This document shows positions 45,960 through 55,634 of a DNA stretch of 64,000 nucleotides, in pieces. The DNA is taken from assembly GCA_030694465.1 (NCBI GenBank), contig JAUXYJ010000054.1, forward strand, positions 372,001-436,000. The letters are read 5' to 3'. Under the pieces are notes generated by a model, which saw nothing but the letters and a program-made list of their open reading frames with translations, was not told the DNA's origin and searched no databases. The DNA comes from Deltaproteobacteria bacterium. GTDB lineage: Bacteria > Myxococcota_A > Polyangia > Polyangiales > Ga0077539. Position numbers and translations under genes: made by a program. Numbering within the stretch: the stretch's first letter is position 1; every line of letters begins with the position of its first letter.

Positions 45960-47573
45960 ATGCTTAAAAGCCGCCCTCTCGCGGCATTGTTGGCGCTCGC
46001 GTGTGCAGCCTGTGGACCGGTGACCTACCGAAGTCCTCTAGACGCATCCACGGATGCTCCTTCGGTCCCTGTCCGCGTTCTCACGTTTGACCAACAAGCC
46101 CCCTTGCAGATGCAGCCAGGAGACCGCGCCCTGATCGTGGTCAGCGTCCGCAGCGCAGCGTCGGGTCAACCCGACCCCGAGGCCTCGGTGCGCTTCTCGT
46201 TGCTGGGCCAGTCTGAAGACGCCACGCTGAGCAGCACACGCGCGACGTCCACCCTCCAATCCGACGGAACCGCCACGGCGAGCGTCACGCTGGTCGCGCC
46301 GAGTCTCAGCGCCGAGTTTATTGTCCGTGCTCAAACCGACGACAACGCCGTGGTGACCCGCTCGGTGACCGTGAGCGACCGTGGGTATGGCAGCATCGTG
46401 GCGCGCCCGAGGTACAACGGAGTCCGAGGCGCGTCGTCGTTTGCGATCCAAGTCTTTCGCGGGGGACGCTGTGAAGCGATCACAGGCAACGCGCCGCTGC
46501 GCACGATGACGATCGCCGTTCAAGCTGGCGCAAGTGCCCGTTTTGACTCGCTAATTGCCAACTCAGCTTACACCGTCGTCGTAGAGGCGCTGGGACCCAG
46601 CGGTGTCGCAGTCGGACGTGGCTGCGTCGAGCAAAGCAACGTGCAACAAGACACCACGGTCGATGTCCCAGTGAACGTCGTCGATCTCCCGCTGAACTTC
46701 GCGGGCAGTTACCGTCTGACCGCGCGACTTAGCCTTGACGCAATCGCTGGCTCTGCCGAAGCCCTCTGGCTTGAAGCAGCGATCTCTCCTGCGTCAGAAA
46801 TCGCTGACCTTTTGCAGTCCATCGCGACCGACGTCGAACGCACTTCGGGTGCCACCGCGAGGGCAAGCTTCGAGGCACAAGCCCCCATGATCGCGACGAG
46901 ACTCGAGACCTCCCTTCGAGCCCGAAACTCTCTGCCCTCGCAGACCCTCGCGCGCTGGGCTCGCACGATCGGTGCCTCTTTTCGCTCGAGCACCTGGGAG
47001 GTGCTTTTTGCCTCACAAATCGTCAACGATCGCCCCTCGCTTCGCATCGAATCGTCTGCCATCACGCTCGATCCGCAGACCCCCGCGATCGAAGGCGATG
47101 ATCTCACCCGACCGATTGCACCAAGCGGCTCTGCCCGCGCGGTGATCGAAAGCGGCGACCGCGCGACGCTGATCTTCGAAAACGCTGCGCTGCCGCTCTC
47201 ACTGATCGCAACCACCGCGAGAGACGCGCAGCTCGCGCGGCTGAGTCACACGTCGACCGAGGCGCTGTTGCTCGATGAGCTCCGTTGCGACCTTGTCGCC
47301 AGCGAGACTCGCTCGGTGACGGCTCGGTGTGACAACACCTGTATCGTTGAAGCATGCACTCGCCAAGCTCGCCGATGGTCCGCGCGGTTTGATCGGGCGC
47401 TCGGAGAGAGCGTCGAATCACTCAACGTCGTCACGGCCAGTGCGCGAGGGCCTGCGTCCGGGGTCTTGGGGTCGACGACTGTGCAGTCCATTGGGCCGGT
47501 GCGGATGAGCGGGGCGTTTGTTGACGACCCGTCTCGGGTGCTCGAAGCGACCGCGACGATCTCTCGTCGATAG
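45960..47573 (+). CDS. large secreted lipoprotein, unknown
   Basis: A 537-residue lipoprotein. ATG 45960 begins a signal peptide MLKSRPLAALLALACAAC; eleven upstream codons are open but not needed. The N-terminal mature part (about 35-150) has Ig-like beta-sandwich character (QPLQMQPGDRALIVVSVRSA, ASVRFSLLG, DGTATASVTL), resembling a bacterial Ig-like domain. The middle and C-terminal parts show helical stretches and three Cys near the end (RCDNTCIVEACTRQ) that may form disulfides. No enzyme motif is visible. It is divergent from the LolC/E permease across 127 bp, so lipoprotein traffic and this lipoprotein may share a promoter region. Confidence 0.7.
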   Translation: MLKSRPLAALLALACAACGPVTYRSPLDASTDAPSVPVRVLTFDQQAPLQMQPGDRALIVVSVRSAASGQPDPEASVRFSLLGQSEDATLSSTRATSTLQSDGTATASVTLVAPSLSAEFIVRAQTDDNAVVTRSVTVSDRGYGSIVARPRYNGVRGASSFAIQVFRGGRCEAITGNAPLRTMTIAVQAGASARFDSLIANSAYTVVVEALGPSGVAVGRGCVEQSNVQQDTTVDVPVNVVDLPLNFAGSYRLTARLSLDAIAGSAEALWLEAAISPASEIADLLQSIATDVERTSGATARASFEAQAPMIATRLETSLRARNSLPSQTLARWARTIGASFRSSTWEVLFASQIVNDRPSLRIESSAITLDPQTPAIEGDDLTRPIAPSGSARAVIESGDRATLIFENAALPLSLIATTARDAQLARLSHTSTEALLLDELRCDLVASETRSVTARCDNTCIVEACTRQARRWSARFDRALGESVESLNVVTASARGPASGVLGSTTVQSIGPVRMSGAFVDDPSRVLEATATISRR

Positions 47574-47614
47574 CCCGTTTTCTCGGTTGATTGACACGGT
47601 TGTAGGGAGCTCTT

Positions 47615-48097
47615 GTGATCAACGCACAGACACTCCGGACGCTCAGCGCGCTCGCCGAGAGCTACGAGCGAGAGCGCGATCACGCAGCAGAGACGCTGGC
47701 AGAATGCCGCCGTGTGTCCTTGCGCCGACAGCAAGAGCTCTCACACGCCCAGACCACACTCACGCGCACTCAGAGTGACCTCCAGCACGCCACAGAGGCT
47801 CGTCGGGCGCTCGCGACGAAGGTCACCGATGCCGTTGAACTCCAGTGGGCGCACCAACACCGCTTGCGCCTGCAGGACCTCTGCAATGCGGCGATCGCTG
47901 ACGTCGAGGCTGCACTGCGAGCGCACGACGAGGCGCGACGTCACGCTGACAATGCCTTCAACCAGCTCGCGCTCGTAGAGGCCAAGATCAAGGCTGTGGT
48001 CTCACGACGCGAGCGGCTGGTCGCAGAAGACGCTCGCAAGGTCGCCGAGCGCGAGGACGAAGAAGCCAGCGAGCGCGCCGCGAGGCGCAAGCACTAG
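47615..48097 (+). CDS. coiled-coil protein (FliJ/YscO-like shape), unknown
   Basis: A 160-residue, almost entirely charged alpha-helical protein starting at GTG 47615, preceded by AGGGAG. Two long coiled-coil segments (about 10-75 and 85-155) are joined by a short hydrophobic turn, and the tail is strongly basic/acidic (EDEEASERAARRKH). Length and hairpin shape resemble FliJ or YscO stalk proteins of flagellar and type III systems, but there is no secretion gene near and no sequence signature, so this is only a shape comparison. It lies 41 bp downstream of the large lipoprotein gene. Confidence 0.55.
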   Translation: MINAQTLRTLSALAESYERERDHAAETLAECRRVSLRRQQELSHAQTTLTRTQSDLQHATEARRALATKVTDAVELQWAHQHRLRLQDLCNAAIADVEAALRAHDEARRHADNAFNQLALVEAKIKAVVSRRERLVAEDARKVAEREDEEASERAARRKH

Positions 48098-48637
48098 GAC
48101 GTTCGTGTCGTGGTTTGAGCGAAATTGCGTGGACTGAAGTCTCAGAACACCCCAGCGGGATAACCCCTTGGTAACTGTTACGGATTTTGCAGAACGTTCA
48201 CCCGGCTCGCGCGTCTAACAAAAGTTGCTGCGGCGTTGAAACAGTCTGGGTCCCATGTGCGTTGGACCTTACTGCGCCCCCCGAAGCCAAGACTCACGAG
48301 TCATGAGGGGTTTACAGCACCACGACCGGACCCCATGTTGATGAATCGTCCGGTGTTTTCAGCGCCCAGCCGTTCGCGGCGCGCGCCGTGCAGATGAGTC
48401 TCACGCTGCCCTAGTGAATGTCACAGCGCGGCAACCACCCAATCGAGGTCACCCACCGTGCCGATCCAAGGGAACCGCTCCGCGTCTCGCTCCGTAAAGA
48501 AAGCCGCACGTCCGGCGACTGCAAGCGCAAACCGTAGCCGTGCAGCCAACGAAACACCTCGAATTTCTGCTCGCGCCCGCGGCGCTCGAGTTCAACCACA
48601 CAGTGACTCTTCGGAGTCACGCGAAGGAGAGAAGAAC
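48098..48637. other. 540-bp leader upstream of sigma factor gene, no gene seen
   Basis: This stretch holds no convincing ORF: the plus frame open from 48458 reads into the sigma gene but is basic, repetitive and lacks a ribosome-binding site, while the true start at 48638 has GGAGAG. A small palindrome GTAACTGTTAC sits at 48171-48181. The length suggests complex transcriptional control or a long 5' UTR for the sigma factor. I see no strong promoter or hairpin. Confidence 0.5.
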
Positions 48638-49969
48638 ATGGTTCAGCGCAATCAGGCCCGTGCCGTTGTCAACACCGAAGAGCCCGAGCAGGCCGCAACC
48701 CCCTCGCAAGAAGTGGATTCTGAGCCCAGTGATGCCGAGCTGCTCGAGCTCGACGCTAAGCCCATTCAGCCCGATGTGGCACCCGAGGGCATGTTGGCTC
48801 GGTATTTCCGGGACATGTCGGGTCACTGCATCATGACCCCGCTAGAAGAAGCTGCCGCAGCCAAGGACTTCTACGACAGCGAAGTGGATCGTTGGCGAGC
48901 CCTTTTGGCGTGGCCTCCCATGCTCCCCGTCGTCGAGCGCACGGTGCTCTCTGAGATGGCTTCGGCCAACGTAGAGCACGAGCTCCCCGAGTTCGCGAAG
49001 CTCACCAAGCTGCTGAAAGAGTACCGAAAGAACCGCTCGAAGCTCGCAAGCGCTTCGGCATCGAAGTGGGCCGAAAATGTCGGCACCCTCGCGCCCAAGT
49101 TGCGTGAGCTCGACGCTGATCGTCTGTTTGTCGAGGCCATGGACCTCGAGATCGAGCGCATCGCGCGCGGACCGGACGAAGACGAGCCAGGCGAGGAGCC
49201 TGGATTTCAGCTCTCGAGCGGCTTCATGCGCTATCTAGAGGGAGTTGTCTCTGCACGCGACCGCGTTTTTCGTGGAAAAAACCGCTTTGTTGCAGCCAAC
49301 CTCCGCCTCGTGGTCTCTATCGCACGTCGCTACAACCGCGGGCGCATGGCGCTGATCGACCTTATCCAAGAGGGCAACATCGGCCTCATCAAGGCCGTCG
49401 AGCGCTTTGATCACAACCGTGGCTATCGCTTCAGCACGTACGCGAGCTGGTGGATTCGCCACGCCATCTCGCGCGCGCTTGCCGACAAAGGCCGCGCCGT
49501 TCGCATCCCGGTCCACATGCTCGACACGTACAACCGCGTGCAGCGTGCAGCGCACCAGATTAACTCCAAGACGGGTCGCGACGCGACCATGGTGGAGCTG
49601 TCCGCAGAGACCGGGCTCACCATCGAGAAGCTGGAGCGCATCCAGCGAGACTGGGCCGAGACGCCGTTCTCGCTCGACAAGCCCGTGAACGACGAAGACG
49701 GACGCAAGTTCGTCGACCTCCTCCAAGATGACTCACAACCGAGTCCCTTCGATGTCGTCGCGACCAATGGCTGGAACAGCGACCTGCGCAAAATGCTCGA
49801 CACCTTGACCCCGATGGAGTCGCGGATTCTTCGCTGGCGCTTCGGGCTCGACGACGAAGAAGAGCTCACGCTCAAAGAGATCGGCGACAAGTACAACTTG
49901 TCACGTGAGCGCATTCGCCAACTGCAAGAGCAAGCATTGGACAAGATCCGGAAGCAGATTCGCGTGTGA
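48638..49969 (+). CDS. RpoD-family (group 1/2) RNA polymerase sigma factor
   Basis: A 443-residue sigma70-family protein. Region 1.2 (MLARYFRDMSGHCIMTPLEEAA), region 2 with the core-binding and -10 recognition helices (LRLVVSIARRYNRG, LIDLIQEGNIGLIKAVERFDHNRGYRFSTYASWWIRHAISRAL), region 3 (VELSAETGLTIEKLERI) and region 4 (LTLKEIGDKYNLSRERIRQLQEQALDKIRKQI) are complete. A helical, charged insertion of about 100 residues lies between 1.2 and 2, as in primary-type factors. It lacks a long region 1.1, which points to a group 2 alternative factor (stress or developmental) rather than the housekeeping one. Start ATG 48638 follows GGAGAGAAGAAC. Confidence 0.93.
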   Translation: MVQRNQARAVVNTEEPEQAATPSQEVDSEPSDAELLELDAKPIQPDVAPEGMLARYFRDMSGHCIMTPLEEAAAAKDFYDSEVDRWRALLAWPPMLPVVERTVLSEMASANVEHELPEFAKLTKLLKEYRKNRSKLASASASKWAENVGTLAPKLRELDADRLFVEAMDLEIERIARGPDEDEPGEEPGFQLSSGFMRYLEGVVSARDRVFRGKNRFVAANLRLVVSIARRYNRGRMALIDLIQEGNIGLIKAVERFDHNRGYRFSTYASWWIRHAISRALADKGRAVRIPVHMLDTYNRVQRAAHQINSKTGRDATMVELSAETGLTIEKLERIQRDWAETPFSLDKPVNDEDGRKFVDLLQDDSQPSPFDVVATNGWNSDLRKMLDTLTPMESRILRWRFGLDDEEELTLKEIGDKYNLSRERIRQLQEQALDKIRKQIRV

Positions 49970-50024
49970 CATAGTATGTCACTGCGGCGTTAGACTCTTG
50001 GGATTTCATGGTTAGAATAGGTTC

Positions 50025-50792
50025 ATGAAGAACCGACTCGGACGACTTCTCAAGGTGCTCGAGTGGTACCCCCGCAGTGGGGCGCCCGACATCGATGCCA
50101 TCGCGCTGCAACTTGGCTCTACCCCCGCGACCATTCGTCGCGACCTTCGCGATCTTCGCGAAGCAGGGGCGTTTGACCCTGGGGCTTCGAACACAAGCCC
50201 CGAACCTCGGGCGCTCACTCCGGAGGAGCCTTTACAGCGTGAGCTTCCGCTTGCGTTGCCTCATGTGTTGCCCGCAAACGACGACTCACAGATCTCATTC
50301 GAGCAAGCGTTGTCGGCCGATGAGCTCCTCGCGATGTATGTCGGCGCGAGGTTCTTGGCGGCGCAAGGGGACCACGCGCTGGGTGATCGAGCGCACCTCG
50401 TGCTGCAACACATCGAGCGGCTCGCGACGCCAGAACTCGTAGAGAAAATGGCGATCCTCGACACGCGGTTTCGCTTTGGTCCGCGCAACACGGAGCGTCG
50501 AATCCGCAGCGCAGTCGCGCAAGCGATCACCGAGCGGCGCACCCTCGAGATCATGTACCGCGGCGAGCGAGACAAGACCGAACGCAAGCGCTTGGTCGAA
50601 CCCACGGCGCAGTTCTTTATCCACGACCGATGGAGCTTCTATGCGTTTGACCTTGAGCTGGGCGAGACCCGCCAGTTTCGACATGAGCGCTGCAGCGACG
50701 CGCAGGTGACAGAGCAGCCCTTTCGCCACCGACACGATGGGGAGCTGGGCGGATTTGTTGCACAACGCCGCCGCTCTGGCTCGCGGCACTGA
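50025..50792 (+). CDS. HTH-WYL transcriptional regulator
   Basis: A 255-residue regulator. The N-terminus is a winged helix (LGRLLKVLEWYPRSGAPDIDAIALQLGSTPATIRRDLRDLREAG). After a Pro-rich linker, the WYL domain (about residues 165-235) shows AQAITERRTLEIMYRG, a core RKRLVEPTAQFF, and WSFYAFDLELGETRQFRHERCS. The WYL fold binds nucleic-acid or nucleotide ligands and controls the HTH. The usual C-terminal WCX extension is missing; the protein ends in a short Arg/Gly tail. It lies 60 bp upstream of a substrate-binding lipoprotein gene on the same strand and may regulate it. Confidence 0.8.
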   Translation: MKNRLGRLLKVLEWYPRSGAPDIDAIALQLGSTPATIRRDLRDLREAGAFDPGASNTSPEPRALTPEEPLQRELPLALPHVLPANDDSQISFEQALSADELLAMYVGARFLAAQGDHALGDRAHLVLQHIERLATPELVEKMAILDTRFRFGPRNTERRIRSAVAQAITERRTLEIMYRGERDKTERKRLVEPTAQFFIHDRWSFYAFDLELGETRQFRHERCSDAQVTEQPFRHRHDGELGGFVAQRRRSGSRH

Positions 50793-50852
50793 GCGCGAGA
50801 TCGCGCATCGAATCATCGCTTCACGCGCGGAGCTCTGGCATGGTCGCCCGTC

Positions 50853-52421
50853 ATGGTGGTCCCCGTGGATGGGTTCGGTCGCGATACACGGTTCTCTCGG
50901 CGGGTTGGGCTCTCTTTTGCCACAGCGGCAGCGATCAGCTGTGGCCGTCAACTGCGCGACGAGCGCGAGCTCACGACGCTGGTCCAGAGCGAACCGTCGC
51001 ATCTAGATCCACGGTTTCCGACAGACGCGCTGAGCGCTTATCTGTCACGGCTGGTCTATCGCTCGCTCGTGGATGTTGACCCTCACACGCTGGCGTACCG
51101 CAACAGCTTAGCGGCCTCAGTGCGGATGATCGACCCGCTGAACACTCACGTGACGATCCGTGATGACGTGCAATTTCACGACGGATCTCGGCTTACGGCC
51201 GACGACGTAACAGCGACGTACAGGGGGCTGATGGACCCTCAGGTTGGATCCCCTGTTCGATCGATCACTGCGATGATCCTCGCATCCGTGCGCACGATCG
51301 ACGCGAGGACCGTCGCGTTTGAGCTTCGTGAACCGTCTGGAATTTTGCCGCTTGTGATGGCGCAGCCCATCGTCAAAGCGACTGACGCGCAGCGACGCGA
51401 GATCGTCGCTGAGCCCGGAAACGAGCGCGCCTTTGTGGGTACAGGCCCCATGCGCGTCGCATCCCTTGAGCGCAACGCGTGGCGATTCACCCGCGCGATT
51501 GCTCGGCCACATAGCGCACAATCTCTGCGATTTCTCACGGTCAAAGACGCCAACACCATGGCGCTTCGGTTGCTTCATCAGCGCGCAGACGTCGCCGAAA
51601 TCAAGCCTGAGCTGTTTCCGCTGTTTCGAGACCGGCCCGGTTTTACCTTCGCGCGGGCGAGGGGAGTGGCGTGCGTCTATCTCCCGATGCGCAACGACCA
51701 TCGGCGCTTGTCCCAGCTAATCGTGCGGCAAGCCATCGCGCACGCGATCGACCGCGAGGCGCTGGTGCGCGGAAAGTTCGGTGGGCTCGCGACGCCCGCC
51801 ACCGGGATTCTCCCGCCGTGGCACTGGGCCTACGAAGGCGACGTCCAGAAGTACGCGTATGACCCTTCGCGGGCGCGCGCGATGCTCGACCAGGCCTGGC
51901 CAGCAGGTGAGCGCCGTCGAGAATCACTGATTTTTCGCTGCTCCAACCAGCGCTTCACGGTGACCACCGCGTCCGCGATCACAGAGATGCTTCGTGCCGT
52001 CGGGCTCTCCGTAGAGCTACGACCCAGCGAGCTTTCGGTGCTGCTCGCAGATCTCCGCGCGGGGCGCTTTGACCTCTCGATGATGCAGGCACCCGACGTC
52101 GCCGAGCCGCACATCTTGTGGACACTCTTTGCGACGGCGGCCCAGCCCACTCCTAGCGCACCACGCGCGGGGCTCAACCGCTGGCGCTTCTCAGACGCGG
52201 CTCTTGATCGCGCGGTCGTGGCAGGTTCACGCGCGCAAGAGCGTGCCGAACGGGCGGGGTTCTATGCGACCGCGCAGCGCGTTTTAGCTGAGCGATTGCC
52301 TGTGATTCCGCTCTGGCACCCTGATGTGATCTTTGTCGGAGCCCCACGCGTGCAGGGTTTGGTCACCCGCGGCGACGCACGCTTCGATCCGCTGCTCGAC
52401 GTAAACCTCCGCGGGCTGTGA
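50853..52421 (+). CDS. peptide-type ABC transporter substrate-binding lipoprotein
   Basis: A 522-residue family-5 (DppA/OppA-type) solute-binding protein. The N-terminus has a hydrophobic stretch ending AAAISC, read as the acylation site. Family features follow: LTTLVQSEPSHLDPRF, VYRSLVDVDPHTL, VQFHDGSRLTADDV, GPMRVASLERNAWRF, and the late LPVIPLWHPDVIF. It should bind oligopeptides, nickel chelates or similar ligands in the periplasm. No permease or ATPase gene is near, so it is an orphan that either uses a remote transporter or acts as a sensor. It is 60 bp downstream of the WYL regulator and convergent with purD. Confidence 0.82.
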   Translation: MVVPVDGFGRDTRFSRRVGLSFATAAAISCGRQLRDERELTTLVQSEPSHLDPRFPTDALSAYLSRLVYRSLVDVDPHTLAYRNSLAASVRMIDPLNTHVTIRDDVQFHDGSRLTADDVTATYRGLMDPQVGSPVRSITAMILASVRTIDARTVAFELREPSGILPLVMAQPIVKATDAQRREIVAEPGNERAFVGTGPMRVASLERNAWRFTRAIARPHSAQSLRFLTVKDANTMALRLLHQRADVAEIKPELFPLFRDRPGFTFARARGVACVYLPMRNDHRRLSQLIVRQAIAHAIDREALVRGKFGGLATPATGILPPWHWAYEGDVQKYAYDPSRARAMLDQAWPAGERRRESLIFRCSNQRFTVTTASAITEMLRAVGLSVELRPSELSVLLADLRAGRFDLSMMQAPDVAEPHILWTLFATAAQPTPSAPRAGLNRWRFSDAALDRAVVAGSRAQERAERAGFYATAQRVLAERLPVIPLWHPDVIFVGAPRVQGLVTRGDARFDPLLDVNLRGL

Positions 52422-52452
52422 GCCGTCCAGCCACTGGTGGCGGGCCCAAGTC

Positions 52453-53736
52453 TCAGGCGCTTTTCGTGGGCTTTCGCGCTTGCCACGCGATGTCGCGTCT
52501 GTGATGCGAGCCTGCGATCCCGAGCACATCGACGGCCGAATAAGCACGCGAGAGCGCGGTCTCGAGCGAATCGCCCCGGCCAGTCACAGCCAACACGCGT
52601 CCACCGTGGGTCACGACGCGTCCATCTTCGCGACGGCGAGTTCCGGCGTGAAGCACCGAGGTCTCAGGCATCCGCGCGGCCTCTTCAAGGCCCTCGATGG
52701 CGACACCCACCTTGGGGGCCTCGGGGTAGCCCTCCGACGCGATCACGACCGCGACAGCGCTGCCAGAGAGGGTCAATGGCGGCACGTCGCACAGGGTCTG
52801 CGTCGCGACGGCCCAGAGCGTCTGCGCGAGGTCTCCTTCCATCCTCGCGCACAGCACCGCGCACTCGGGATCGCCGAAGCGCACGTTGTATTCGAGCACC
52901 TTCGCTTGGCCCTCGTGAATCATCACTCCGATGAAGAGCACTCCTCGAAAATCAATGCCGTCTAGCTTGAGGCCGGCGATCGAGGGATCGACAATTTGCG
53001 TGTGAATTTGCTGCTGCAAAGAGGGATCAAGCCAAGGCACTGGAGCGTAGGCGCCCATGCCTCCGGTGTTGGGACCGAGGTCTTGGTCGTAGGCGCGCTT
53101 GTGATCTTGCGCGAACCCGAGCGAGCGCGCGGTGACGCCATCAAAGAGCACATGCAACGAGAGCTCTGGGCCCACGAGGGTGTCTTCGATCACGACGCGT
53201 GCGCCTGCGTCGCCAAAGGCTCTGCGACAGAGCATCGCGTCAAGCGCATCGAGGGCTTGCTCTGGGGTCTTTGCGACCACGACGCCCTTGCCCGCGGCGA
53301 GGCCATCGGCCTTGATTACACACGGACGCTGGGCCTCTTGGACGAAGCTAGCCGCGGGCTCGTACTGCTCAAACACCTGAAAATTTGCAGTCGGAATGCC
53401 ATGGCGTACCATAAATTCTTTTGCAAAGCGCTTAGAGCCCTCAAGGTGCGCTGCGGCCTGGCCGGGGCCAAAGGTCGCGATCCCTTCCGCACGGAGAGCG
53501 TCTGCGAGACCTGCACACAGGGGTGCCTCGGGGCCCACGACGACGAGCTCAACGCGGAGCGCGAGGGCGTGTTCGACGAGGGCAGGGATGTCGGTCGAGG
53601 CGACCGCGAGGTTGGTCGCGACGGACTCGGTTCCGACGTTTCCCGGGGCGCAGAAGAGCTCGTTTGAGCTGTCTTTTGACAGGCGAAGTGCGAGCGCATG
53701 TTCTCGCGCACCCGAACCAACAATCAAGATACGCAT
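52453..53736 (-). CDS. purD: phosphoribosylamine-glycine ligase
   Basis: A 427-residue ATP-grasp enzyme of normal length. Typical segments are MRILIVGSGAREHAL, VELVVVGPEAPL, TFGPGQAAAHLEGSK, PCVIKADGLAAGKGVVVA, the ATP-grasp metal site LEYNVRFGDPE, and the end region ALSRAYSAVDVLG. It joins 5-phosphoribosylamine and glycine with ATP to form GAR, the second step of de novo purine synthesis, in the cytoplasm. It starts 18 bp after purH on the same strand, so the two are in one operon. It converges with the substrate-binding protein gene. Confidence 0.97.
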   Translation of the reverse strand: MRILIVGSGAREHALALRLSKDSSNELFCAPGNVGTESVATNLAVASTDIPALVEHALALRVELVVVGPEAPLCAGLADALRAEGIATFGPGQAAAHLEGSKRFAKEFMVRHGIPTANFQVFEQYEPAASFVQEAQRPCVIKADGLAAGKGVVVAKTPEQALDALDAMLCRRAFGDAGARVVIEDTLVGPELSLHVLFDGVTARSLGFAQDHKRAYDQDLGPNTGGMGAYAPVPWLDPSLQQQIHTQIVDPSIAGLKLDGIDFRGVLFIGVMIHEGQAKVLEYNVRFGDPECAVLCARMEGDLAQTLWAVATQTLCDVPPLTLSGSAVAVVIASEGYPEAPKVGVAIEGLEEAARMPETSVLHAGTRRREDGRVVTHGGRVLAVTGRGDSLETALSRAYSAVDVLGIAGSHHRRDIAWQARKPTKSA

Positions 53737-53754
53737 AGGGAATCTCTTGAGCGC

Positions 53755-55329
53755 TTAGTGACGAAAGTGACGAAAGCCGGTGAAGACCATCGCGAGCTGC
53801 GAGTCGTTGGCCGCGGTGATCACCTCGGCGTCGCGTACGGACCCACCGGGCTGCGCGATCGCGACGATGCCCGCGCGTGCGGCCACCTCGACGCCGTCCG
53901 CAAACGGAAAGAAAGCATCGCTCGCGAGGACAGAACCAGCTGCTTGATCTGCCGCTTTTTTTACAGCGAGTTCGACGCTCACGACGCGCGACATCTGCCC
54001 TGCTCCGACGCCCACGGTCCGGAGGGTTCCGTCCTCGTCACGACGCGCAAGGACGATCGCGTTGGACTTTACGTGCTTGCAAACGCGCCAAGCAAACGCG
54101 AGCGCGTCGAGCTCTTGGACCGACGGCAACCGCTCAGAGACGGCCTTGCCCTGCTCGACCTCTCCCGCAGCCGACCCATCGCGATCTTGAACCAACATGC
54201 CACCCGAGAGCGCTTTAAAGGTCAGCGCGGCCTCGTTGGCTGGCCGCAGTGGCCCCGTCGCGATCAGCCGGAGGTTCTTCTTTTGATGCAAGATCTGCAA
54301 CGCTGCCTGCGAAAACCCCGGCGCGACGACGCACTCAAGAAAGGTCTCGACCAGCGCGGTCGCGGTCGCTTCGTCCACGTCGCGGTTGAGCGCCACGATG
54401 CCACCAAAAGCGCTGAGCTCATCTGCGGCGCGCGCGGTGCGATACGCCGTGACGAGTGTGTTTGCGCAGGCGACTCCGCAGGGGTTGGTGTGCTTCACGA
54501 CGACCGCGGTGGGCCCCGAGAATTCGCGTACTGCCTCTAGCGCAGCGTCAACGTCGACGAGGTTATTAAACGAGAGCTCTTTGCCGCCCGCGCCGACCGA
54601 GGCCGCGCGCCCCAGCGATCCCTCTGGCGCATTGCGGGCCACGTAGAACGCACCGGTCTGGTGTGGATTTTCGCCGTAGCGCAGCGGGTAAGCGCGCTCG
54701 TATTGTTGGGTGATGGTCCGGGGATACGACTCACGTTTACCGTTGGCGTCGGTGCTGGTGAGGTAGGCAGCGACGGCGCCGTCGTACGCGGCGGTGTGCG
54801 CAAACGCCTTCGCGGCGAGCTGAGCGCGCACGGCGAAGGGCACCCCGCCTTCAACATCCAGAGACGAAATCACCAGCGAATAATCAAGCGGATCGACGAC
54901 GACTGTGACGCGGTTGTGGTTCTTTGCTGCGGCGCGGACCATGGAGGGGCCGCCAATGTCGATGTTCTCAACGGCCTCGTCGTGGGTCACGTCTGCGCGC
55001 GCGATGGTGGCCTCAAACGGGTAGAGGTTCACCACGACGAGATCGATCACGCGTCCACCGATGCTCGCCAACTGCACGCGGTCTTCGTCGCGCTCGCGCA
55101 TGAGGATCCCTGCATGAACCCTGGGATGGAGCGTCTTGACGCGGCCCTCCATGATTTCGGGGGACTGGGTGTAAGTGGCGACGTCGACGACCGCGATGCC
55201 TGCGCTGCGGAGGGTCTTGGCGGTGCCTCCAGTCGAGAGAATTTCAACGCCGCGCTGGGCGAGGGCCTGCGCGAGAGGCAACAAGTTCTGCTTGTCGCTG
55301 ACCGAAATAAGGGCTCGCTTGATGGACAT
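53755..55329 (-). CDS. purH: bifunctional AICAR transformylase / IMP cyclohydrolase
   Basis: A 524-residue enzyme starting at ATG 55329, which has GAGGAG 9 nt upstream; the frame is open 47 codons further but reads through the leader. The N-terminal cyclohydrolase has [60 protein letters not shown] and [11 protein letters not shown]. The transformylase part has [14 protein letters not shown] and [10 protein letters not shown]. The last stretch carries [19 protein letters not shown]. It catalyses the final two steps to IMP. It heads the purH-purD operon and lies downstream of a 305-bp leader containing a strong hairpin. Confidence 0.97.
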   Translation of the reverse strand: MSIKRALISVSDKQNLLPLAQALAQRGVEILSTGGTAKTLRSAGIAVVDVATYTQSPEIMEGRVKTLHPRVHAGILMRERDEDRVQLASIGGRVIDLVVVNLYPFEATIARADVTHDEAVENIDIGGPSMVRAAAKNHNRVTVVVDPLDYSLVISSLDVEGGVPFAVRAQLAAKAFAHTAAYDGAVAAYLTSTDANGKRESYPRTITQQYERAYPLRYGENPHQTGAFYVARNAPEGSLGRAASVGAGGKELSFNNLVDVDAALEAVREFSGPTAVVVKHTNPCGVACANTLVTAYRTARAADELSAFGGIVALNRDVDEATATALVETFLECVVAPGFSQAALQILHQKKNLRLIATGPLRPANEAALTFKALSGGMLVQDRDGSAAGEVEQGKAVSERLPSVQELDALAFAWRVCKHVKSNAIVLARRDEDGTLRTVGVGAGQMSRVVSVELAVKKAADQAAGSVLASDAFFPFADGVEVAARAGIVAIAQPGGSVRDAEVITAANDSQLAMVFTGFRHFRH

Positions 55330-55634
55330 GGTGCCGTTCTCCTCGTGACTTATCCGGGTGCAGACCGGCGCGTACCACGTTGGCTCGATCTCAGCCAAAC
55401 GCGCGACCAGAGAGCTGACGACATTGCAAACCATTATCGAGGTAACAGAATGATTCTTCTGTCTACTCATCGAGAAGCTCGGGTCGCTGGGACTGCGATC
55501 GCGAGGGGAGAAATGCAGAGAGGCTCACCCCCCCCAAACGATGTGTTGGGGGAGCGAGCCTCTTGGATCCGCGCCTGAGTTGTGGCGGTTGCTTCTGGCG
55601 GGAAGCTACCGATCCGAGCTCAAAGCGACAGCGC
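55330..55634. other. 305-bp intergenic/leader region with one strong hairpin
   Basis: No gene is supported here. The region separates purH from the sigma-region-4-like gene, both on the minus strand. Its main feature is the hairpin at 55519-55563, described separately. The remainder contains the purH ribosome-binding site (GAGGAG) and no other clear signal. Confidence 0.5.
55519..55563 (-). terminator. two-part hairpin between sigma-like gene and purH
   Basis: AGAGGCTC (55519-55526) pairs with GAGCCTCT (55556-55563), and CCCCCAA (55531-55537) pairs with TTGGGGG (55546-55552), giving an 8-bp plus 7-bp stem with a small internal loop. On the minus strand a short pyrimidine run (CTGCATTTCTCC) follows. 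It is 72 nt after the stop of the upstream gene and about 190 nt before purH, so it could be a terminator or a leader structure controlling purH. Confidence 0.55.

Noticed and set aside
47615-48097. FliJ or YscO of a flagellar or type III system
   Set aside because: Only the coiled-coil shape agrees; no secretion genes occur in the window, so the function is not assigned.
48411-48620. A minus-strand 69-residue frame and a plus-strand upstream extension of the sigma gene
   Set aside because: Neither has a ribosome-binding site or a family; the sigma gene start with GGAGAG at 48638 explains the data better.
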